NCBI GenBank assembly: GCA_030549205.1
Contig: JAUKTV010000013.1
Span: 868,001-932,000 of the forward strand
Source of the DNA: Apiosordaria backusii
Lineage: Eukaryota; Ascomycota; Sordariomycetes; Sordariales; Lasiosphaeriaceae
Length of the DNA: 64,000 nt
Reading direction: 5' to 3'
Shown here: piece by piece, positions 57,948-64,000 of the stretch
Layout: each line of letters begins with the position of its first letter
How positions within the stretch are numbered: position 1 is the stretch's first letter
Notes under the pieces: model-generated
Databases searched by the model: none
Seen by the model: only the letters and a program-made list of their open reading frames with translations
Told to the model about the DNA's origin: nothing
Translations under genes and position numbers: made by a program

Positions 57948-58039
57948 TCGGGTATGGTGTAGCGGTAACATCGTTGACTCTCAGTTCTCAGAAGTGTCTG
58001 TTCTCTCAACAGCCCCGGGTTCGACTCCCGGTATCCGAG
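57948..58039 (+). tRNA. tRNA-Glu (CTC) with 21-nt intron
   Basis: Acceptor arms TCGGGTA and TATCCGA pair (one G-T). The anticodon stem GTTGA/TCAAC flanks the loop CT-CTC-A, and the anticodon is 57980-57982. The intron is 57984-58004, directly after position 37 as is standard for nuclear tRNAs. The T arm CCGGG-TTCGACT-CCCGG is perfect. CTC reads GAG, glutamate. The last base listed is the discriminator; CCA is not encoded. Confidence 0.88.
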
Positions 58040-58126
58040 TCCCAATATTCTTTTTTTCTATTCTTCATTTATTGGGGAACATACCGACATTCTTAAGCCC
58101 AAATATGAAGCCGTGCAAATATCCAA

Positions 58127-58219
58127 GGTTGTGTAGTGTAGTGGTTATCACTCTGGATTTTGACTTGAATTCTCAGTCACTGCCTTCCAGTAACCCCGGT
58201 TCGAACCCGGGCATGACCT
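58127..58219 (+). tRNA. tRNA-Gln (TTG) with 21-nt intron
   Basis: Acceptor arms GGTTGTG and CATGACC pair with two wobble pairs. The anticodon stem CTGGA/TCCAG flanks TT-TTG-A; the anticodon is 58160-58162 and the intron 58164-58184. The T arm CCCGG-TTCGAAC-CCGGG is perfect. TTG reads CAA, glutamine. It lies 87 bp downstream of the tRNA-Glu gene on the same strand. Confidence 0.85.
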
Positions 58220-58288
58220 GATTTCTTTGCGATACCACCTTAAGAGTGGAACTCGGTGTTTTGACTTTTTTTTCTTTCCTCTCTCTAA

Positions 58289-59296
58289 GAGTACAACTCC
58301 TCTTCTTGCTCTGTATCACTCTCCCCCCTATCTTTCTCGTTCTTCAAGGCGATTGGTAAATGGAAGAGGCAGGACGTCAAGATTAAGCTTACCATTGCAA
58401 AGACAGCTGGGCTTGTCAAGTCTGGCATCGAGTACGCTGCCCTAAGTTACTGCTGGGGTCCGAAAGAGGATGCCGAACAACAAACAACACTCACCACCTC
58501 CAACCTTGCCACTCGGTGCAGCCAAATCACGCCTGATCAGCTCTCCCCCGTAATGCGTGACGCTGTGAAAGTGTGCAAGAGCCTCGGCATCCGCTACCTC
58601 TGGGTCGACGCCCTCTGCATCATCCAAGACAGCAAAAACGACTGGGAGCAGGAAAACCAGCAAATGTCCCGCGTTTATGAAGGGTCATACCTCACCATAT
58701 GTGCCATGTCATCCTATTCCTGTCTTGAAGGGTTTCTAGCTAAGAGACCGGTCTGGAAAGAGTTTCGATACAAATCACCCACCAACCCCGACTCCGTCTC
58801 TGGAAGCTTCACATTACGTCCAGTGTCAAGGAATCATCAACCCAACGGGAATACTTTCGTTGCAACTGCATCGAAGCCCCCACTCGAGCAGGATCTATCA
58901 ATAGCAAGCTGGAATGAAAGGGGCTGGGTCTTTCAGGAGAAGTCGATGTCGACCAGGAAGTTGTTCTTTGGCAAGTCGATGCTGCATGTCCAGACGAACA
59001 CCATAGTCAACTCAGAGAACGGATACGGAAGTGCGATAGAGGTGAACAGTTACGACCATCGCACCATGTCGGATAACAGTATCCCTCTCGGTCTGCTTTT
59101 CCGACATGCCCCTGAAGGGCGGCATGATCCGTACGAGCTTTGGAACTCAGTCGTACTGAGGTTTGCTTGTCTAATATGGACGGAGAAGACGAATCTCTTT
59201 CCTGGGTTGTCTGGTCCTGCGGATAAATTTACGGAGGTTTTAAAAGATGATGAATATCTCGCGGGCCATTGGAAGCGGGATTTGGGGTGTACCTAG
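58289..59296 (+). pseudogene. HET-domain gene fragment
   Basis: The frame is open from 58289 to a stop at 59296 but has no ATG before 58553, which lies inside the domain. It shows the HET blocks in order: IEYAALSYCWG, then IRYLWVDALCIIQDSKNDWEQE with QMSRVYEGSYLTI, and further on WNERGWVFQEKSMSTRKLFF. HET proteins mediate heterokaryon incompatibility, a programmed cell-death response in fungi. The N-terminus normally found before YAALSYCWG is cut to about 50 codons, and a stop falls right after HWKRDL, where related proteins continue for a hundred or more residues. The fragment starts only 69 bp after the tRNA-Gln gene. An upstream exon or 3' intron is possible but I see no good splice partners, so I call it a truncated relic. 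Confidence 0.75.
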
Positions 59297-60267
59297 TGCA
59301 CGGTGCGATATTTCAGTGTCAGGGGAAGTACTCTTTAGTTAGCAATCAAGCCTTATAACGATATCTTTTAATATATTCGTTATTCGATCGAGGGAAAGCA
59401 GGGATGAGGTGATGTACCTCGGATGTCGGCTATTTGAGCAAAAGGGTGTAAATAGGGGTTACTTGGGAAAGCAAGCGTGTAACACAATATAATCACAACT
59501 TAGCAATTCAGCGCCTCATCAATATAAGCATTTTGTCTTCGCTATCAAAGAAATATTAAAGGTCATATTGAAACCATGTTCCATGTTCAATTAACGCCCC
59601 ACTTCCCGAACCTCGGGCTTGGAGGCGAATCCTTGACTCGACTTTTGCTGGTGCCATCATGAAAGATTGCTAATCCACCGCGATATGCGCAGACTTTATC
59701 TTAACTCCACCGCTCCCGCCTTATCGACGATTTCGTCATTCCCGCCTTGTCGGATTTTACGGAATCTTGAAACGAGGTCTTGGCTGGTCAAAACGTGGGA
59801 TTTTGCACTGGTTTTTATTTTTATTTTTTTATTATTATTTTGCTGGCTGTTTCGCCACGCTTGGTAAGAGACTGGGCGAAAAAGAACTACCGAAAAGATT
59901 AGTAACAGGGAAGCCCCCGGTGCCAGGACAACTATCGTAAAGATACTCTGACACTGAGTCCATGAAACCCAGTACAACAAGCGTGCATTACTAATTTTGA
60001 TATGGGACGATGTGGAGCTTTCGAAACAGGAAATGGATTCGAATGCCATCTATGGAGTCCGGAAATGCTCTGAGCATTGGTAATGGGTGCCACGGCGGCG
60101 GGCGGTATATATCTCATCATTTCTTACCGGGTGCTTTGTCTGGTTCCATTCTCTCATCATTCTCTCTCTATCTTTGATACCCCTATCTCATCATTCTCTC
60201 TCTACCGTATCTTTGATACCCCTAGTCTTCACCTAGACTTGAACTCAGCCGCCCCCTCATAATCAAA
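59297..60267. other. Intergenic region
   Basis: 971 bp, AT-rich at first (59330-59560), then the promoter and leader of the dehydrogenase gene, which contains a short duplicated block. Confidence 0.55.
60152..60224 (+). repeat. Direct duplication in 5' leader
   Basis: A block from TCTCATCATTCTCTCTCTA to TCTTTGATACCCCTA occurs twice in tandem (60152-60185 and 60186-60224); the second copy has four or five extra bases in its middle. It ends about 45 bp before the ATG. Confidence 0.85.
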
Positions 60268-61414
60268 ATGACAGACTACAAGTTTGAAGGATGGCTTGGC
60301 CTCGACGCTAGCTCGGCCGAGGGCCAGATGCAATGGGGCGAGTTTGAGCCCAAGCCTTGGGAGGAGACCGATATCGATATCAAGATCTCCCACTGCGGTA
60401 TCTGCGGCAGCGACCTTCACACTCTTCGCTCTGGATGGGTATGTTTTGGTTTTCACGCTTTTTCGAGGCCTTTGCTAATGAACCCAGGGTCCAACTCTCT
60501 ACCCATGCTGCGTTGGTCACGAAATCGTCGGAAAGGTCGTTAGAGTCGGTTCTGAAGTAAAGCACATCGCTCTCGGCGACCGCGTCGGTGTCGGCGCCCA
60601 GTCCGACTCCTGCTGCAGCCGCGTCAAGGGCGCCTGCGAAGCCTGTGACTCCGGCCAGGAGAACTATTGCCACAACAAGCACGTCGGTACCTACAATGGC
60701 GTCTATCTCAACGGCGGCAAGTCCTACGGCGGTTACGCTACCTACAACCGCGTCCCCGCCCGTTTCGCTGTCAAGATTCCCGAGGGAATCTCCAGCGCCG
60801 AGGCCGCTCCCATGCTGTGCGGTGGTGTAACGACCTACGCGCCCCTCAAGCACCACGGTGCCGGTCCCGGTAAAACAGTCGGCATCGTCGGTCTCGGTGG
60901 CCTCGGTCACTTTGGTGTGATGTGGGCCAAGGCTCTTGGGGCGGACAAGGTGGTTGTCATTTCCAGAACATCCGCCAAGAAGGAGGACGCGACCAAGATG
61001 GGCGCAGACGAGTTCATCGCCACTGCTGAGGACCCCAACTGGGGCAAGAATCATGCTTCGACCATCGATTTGATCGTCTGCACCGTCAGCCAGTCTGACA
61101 TGCCGGTACAAGATTACTTCAACCTGCTCAAGTTTGACGGCGTCTTTGTCCAGGTCGGTCTGCCAGATGATGGTTTCCCGACATTCCAGCAGAAGCCACT
61201 CATTTTCAAGCGCATCAAGATCACGGGCAGCTTGATTGGCAGCCCGGATGATATCAGGGAGATGTTTGATTTGGCGACGGCGAAGGGGGTGAAGCCATGG
61301 ATTTCGGAGATTCCAATGAAGGACGCGAACAAAGCTATTATCGACTTTGAGAAGGGGGCGCCAAGGTACAGATTTGTGTTGGCGAATGAGCCCGAGTCCA
61401 AGGCTTCTCTTTAA
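60268..61414 (+). CDS. Zinc-dependent alcohol dehydrogenase, cinnamyl-alcohol/ADH6 type
   Basis: Exons 60268-60438 and 60488-61414 give 365 residues. The catalytic zinc region is HCGICGSDLH (Cys46) with GHE (His68). The structural zinc lobe contains CEACDSGQENYC (Cys107, 110, 118) plus a cysteine pair at 99-100. The coenzyme fold begins with GIVGLGGLGHFGV. This is the medium-chain dehydrogenase branch that includes yeast Adh6/Adh7 and plant cinnamyl alcohol dehydrogenases, usually NADPH-dependent and active on aromatic and branched aldehydes. The Ser-Arg-Thr after the second strand (VVVISRTSAKKED) agrees with NADP rather than NAD binding. It is cytosolic. The intron is 49 nt and lies just after GSDLHTLRSGW, a common site. 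Confidence 0.92.
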
Positions 61415-61607
61415 ACATCGACGGGGTTAGACGGGGTTTAGATGGGTTAATGAGATAGAGGATTAGACCTGAATTTAATTGATACCATAACTATCACGCT
61501 GATCCCGTCCTTTCAAACGAAGCATTGCTCTAACTGTTGACAGTCTTGCAACAACCTACTTTTTGTTCTCAACACTATCCACAATCACAATCTGTTCTGC
61601 TTCTCCT

Positions 61608-62818
61608 TCAAATCCACTTTCTCTGCTCACTGTCCTTGTTCATCTTCCGTCCTTCCTTCTCCATCATCATCTCCTTCACCAATCTCAATCTCTCCTGCTC
61701 TTGTTCATAGATGTAATCAATCCTTCTCTTGACCGTGTTGGTCCTCGTGCGTGCCAATGCCAAATCCTGATTGCCCTCAAAGTGATGGTCATGATCCCAA
61801 TCATGCTCGTCCTCGCAGGATCTCAGGCCCTCGGAACCTCCCTTGCCTGCCATGCTGCAGTCCTTGTTGAAGGGGTGAAGCTCATACTTATCGCTGCCGA
61901 AATCAGGAAGCTCAGGTCCCTTGCGTGAGTTCAGTCGCATGCTTCCAGATGCAATCTTGTCCTCGCCAAAGTCAGGAAGCTCGGGCCCACCACGGGAGTT
62001 CAACCGCATGTTTTCGAATACGGTCTTGTCCGAGCCACAGTCAGGAAGCTCAGGCCCCTTACGAGAATTCAACAGCCGCTTGTTTTCTGATTCTGCCATG
62101 TCCTCACGCATCTCGTCACGAGGCATGTTGTTGTTCCACTTCTTCCTCTCGGCTTCCTGAGCCGGACCAATCTCTTCATCGAAAGCCTGACGGGGAACCG
62201 GAAGACCCGTCTCCTTGGCGACATAGCTTCGATGATCTATCCGAGGCATGGTCATCCACTTCTTTCTCTCCGCCTGCTCATCAGTGACTTCATCTTCATC
62301 CCGATTACGACGAGGGGCGACCACCCTGCCAGTTGGCTCAGCAGCCCACTTGAAATAGTTGCGAGCCGTGCGAGCAACGGCATCATCGATGACGATGGTC
62401 TCGGCCATGACAGCGGCGGCAACCGGGATGCCTGCGCACTGGGAGCAGATCTCGCTCGCGATGGATTCCACATCGGGGGCTTTGGCGGCGCAGGCGGTGA
62501 TGACGCAGGGCGCGGCGGCCTTTTGGATCTTGCTGTAGTTTTTGCATTGGCAGGTGAGGTCGCTGGGGGGTGCGCAGCCGTTGGCGGCGGCGGCGGTATC
62601 GATGCAGTTGACCTGATTTGTTGTTAGTGTTTACCTAAGGTTCATGGATGGGGTAGCAGGATAACAAAGGGGGTACATACGGCACACTTGGGCATATATG
62701 CAGTCGCAGGGCATTCGGCAGCCACGGGGCGCGTAGCATCGGGGATCTCCATTCTGTGAAACTGGGCCGAGGCCCGAGCCAGGAAGACGACAAGCGGGAT
62801 AGTGGTGCGGAGATGCAT
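61608..62818 (-). CDS. Secreted CFEM-domain protein with tandem repeats
   Basis: Exons on the minus strand: 62818-62681 and 62612-61608, giving 380 residues. A signal peptide (MHLRTTIPLVVFLARASA) leads to a CFEM domain with ECP, KCA, NCI, GCA, TCQC, PCV, ACA and ICSQC cysteines in the usual order; the aspartate in PPSDLTCQC is the residue that contacts haem iron in Candida CFEM proteins. The rest is a hydrophilic tail with two ERKKW repeats and three 23-residue repeats built on LNSRKGPELPDFGSDK, ending in a basic helical region. No C-terminal hydrophobic GPI signal is seen, so it is probably secreted rather than anchored. CFEM proteins act in haem/iron uptake, adhesion or host interaction. 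The intron is 68 nt. Confidence 0.87.
61893..62093 (-). repeat. Three 69-bp coding repeats in the CFEM gene
   Basis: The block with AGGAAGCTC recurs at 61905, 61974 and 62043, an exact 69-bp period. Each unit encodes 23 residues around RKGPELPDFGSDK, with the sixth core residue group the most constant. Confidence 0.85.
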
Positions 62819-63912
62819 GATGGGCGATCATGTATTGGTGTCAAGTTCCGTTTGAATTCCAGAGTGACAGCCAAAATTCGCTGATTCTGATGATGGCGAC
62901 AGAAGACCGGAAGACAGACTGATGGCGTGCTCAGGGGTCAACTTATACTGAACTTATACTGGTGCTGATGTTCGACGAGATACGTGGATGGGATGACAGT
63001 GACACTGCGACATCCGATGTTTATGTTTGCAACCAACTGTCTGGTCGTCAAGAGTTGCCATGATTGCCAAGCTGGTTGTACCCGTAGGCGCATCGAACCC
63101 ATGTGAAGGCATCATGTACTGTCAGTACTGATTTGGGTCCTTCCTCTCACCCCTGAACCCCTATTCCAGCTCGCACAGGCCAACGTTGCATTGTGATGTG
63201 GCTGCTGTGAAAGGTGAGACCGAAGGCAAACATGGCCACCGGATTCTCACAAACATCAGATCGGCACTGTCACAGAACCGACAGCGGCAGGTAACTTGAT
63301 CTGATCTTTTCGATCAATATCCTCTTCAACCCCAGAAGTCGTGGATGGCCCTTCATCACGATGTTCACATGTCAGCAATCCATCAGGGTTAGAGCCGTTG
63401 GCACAGCAACATTATTTACCCCTCATTCCCCTCCAATTGAGCCATATCCGTACCCCAAGGTGATGTGCGTTAACCCTAAACCCCGGGACAAGTCCGGGCT
63501 CAGCTACAGCCTTGCTGATTGATGCGACTCTGGCAAAAGAAACAACGGAGACCAAATAAGAGCAAAAAGATGACAGCTGGATTGAATTCAGCCGCGAGAA
63601 AGAGTCACATCGAGGCCGGGGTAGCTCGGCCGAGGTCGGGGGTGGACGGAATCTCCCTCCATGGCGGCACCTTTCGTGGGGTTTCTCAGAAATAATTGGC
63701 CAAAAAGTTTTCTGCCCCACCTCCAACAGGTGATGTGACCCACCCACAAGCCCAACTGCCCCCCATTTCCGCATTCGAAGGCGCATCGAACCACAGCTCG
63801 GGAGCTTGGGACAGACCGACGAGGTAAAAATCCACACCTTGTCTTTCTTCTCTCAGAGTCTCAGCCTCTCTTTCTCTTCACTCGACACTGGCAGACCTCT
63901 CCCTCAGTTACA
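62819..63912. other. Divergent promoter region
   Basis: 1.09 kb between the CFEM gene and the last gene, which are transcribed apart. Short frames on the minus strand at 63412-63837 lack support. Confidence 0.55.
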
Positions 63913-64000
63913 ATGCTTTCCTCCCTCAGAGTCGTCTCGCGCCGGGCCGCCCTTGGCCGCGCCAACTTCACAGCCCTCCGCGCTGCTTCGACGTGGGCCA
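63913..64000 (+). CDS. N-terminus of probable mitochondrial protein (3' truncated by window)
   Basis: ATG at 63913 after a T/C-rich leader ending CAGTTACA. The 29 visible residues (MLSSLRVVSRRAALGRANFT then ALRAASTWA) are rich in Arg, Ala and Ser without acidic residues, a classical mitochondrial presequence. The AASTWA at the end resembles the point just before the mature start of fungal mitochondrial aspartate aminotransferases, but 29 residues are too few to assign that identity. Confidence 0.6.
   Translation, partial: MLSSLRVVSRRAALGRANFTALRAASTWA

Noticed and set aside
1..64000. Secondary-metabolite gene cluster
   Set aside because: A P450, a UGT, an SDR-like gene and transporters occur, but they are scattered over 55 kb, the P450 is broken, and there is no polyketide, peptide or terpene synthase.
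1..64000. Prokaryotic features (CRISPR arrays, operons, Shine-Dalgarno sites)
   Set aside because: The spliced genes and tRNA introns show nuclear fungal DNA; no array of regular short repeats with unique spacers was seen.

Overview
The window is nuclear DNA of a filamentous ascomycete. Genes carry short introns of about 47-130 nt with GT..AG ends and CTRAC-like branch sites. Gene density is about one per 2.5-3 kb. Families typical of Pezizomycotina are present: a HET domain, a CFEM protein, a fungal rhodopsin-domain receptor, allantoate-permease-like transporters and a small secreted Cys protein. One AT-saturated retroelement shows repeat-induced point mutation (RIP). Together these point to a Sordariomycete, probably Sordariales; that placement is inference, because no marker gene was compared.

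Layout. 1-14.3 kb: 3' end of a CorA-like transporter gene, a small Ser/Pro-rich protein, a UDP-glycosyltransferase, replication factor C subunit 3, a PTH11/rhodopsin-like receptor, then two major facilitator transporters in the same orientation. 14.3-20.2 kb: a 5.9 kb stretch with no convincing gene, holding a degenerate tandem repeat array at 18.0-19.3 kb. 20.2-24.8 kb: a large orphan coiled-coil protein whose frame continues 286 codons past an in-frame TAG. 26.4-32.3 kb: a Cys/His/Gly-rich protein, a TMEM53/PaxU-like protein and a three-KH-domain RNA-binding protein that carries an apparent 1-nt frameshift. 32.96-38.97 kb: a complete, heavily mutated Ty1/copia LTR element with 153-bp LTRs and coding sense on the minus strand.

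40-50 kb: a secreted aspartic protease, two small uncharacterised proteins, a GFA-fold enzyme, the DEAD-box helicase HAS1 and a secreted Cys-rich protein. 51.2-52.4 kb: a P450 pseudogene with its middle deleted. 54.2-64 kb: a bifunctional 6-phosphofructo-2-kinase/fructose-2,6-bisphosphatase, a degenerate short-chain dehydrogenase, two intron-containing tRNA genes (Glu-CTC and Gln-TTG), a truncated HET-domain gene, a zinc alcohol dehydrogenase, a CFEM protein with 23-residue repeats, and the first codons of a probable mitochondrial protein.

How the parts relate. Most genes are unrelated housekeeping or accessory genes, and I see no biosynthetic cluster or operon-like system. Core functions are DNA replication (RFC3, with an MluI cell-cycle box upstream), ribosome biogenesis (HAS1), mRNA binding (KH protein) and glycolytic control (PFK2/FBPase2). 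Surface and secreted functions are the receptor, two transporters, the protease, the CFEM protein and the small Cys protein. The most unusual items are the RIP-mutated copia element, the interrupted coiled-coil frame, the tandem array, and the cluster of decayed genes (P450, HET, SDR-like) in the last 13 kb. Exon boundaries were placed by eye from splice consensus and reading frame; exon lengths summed to a multiple of three for every complete multi-exon gene except the KH gene.
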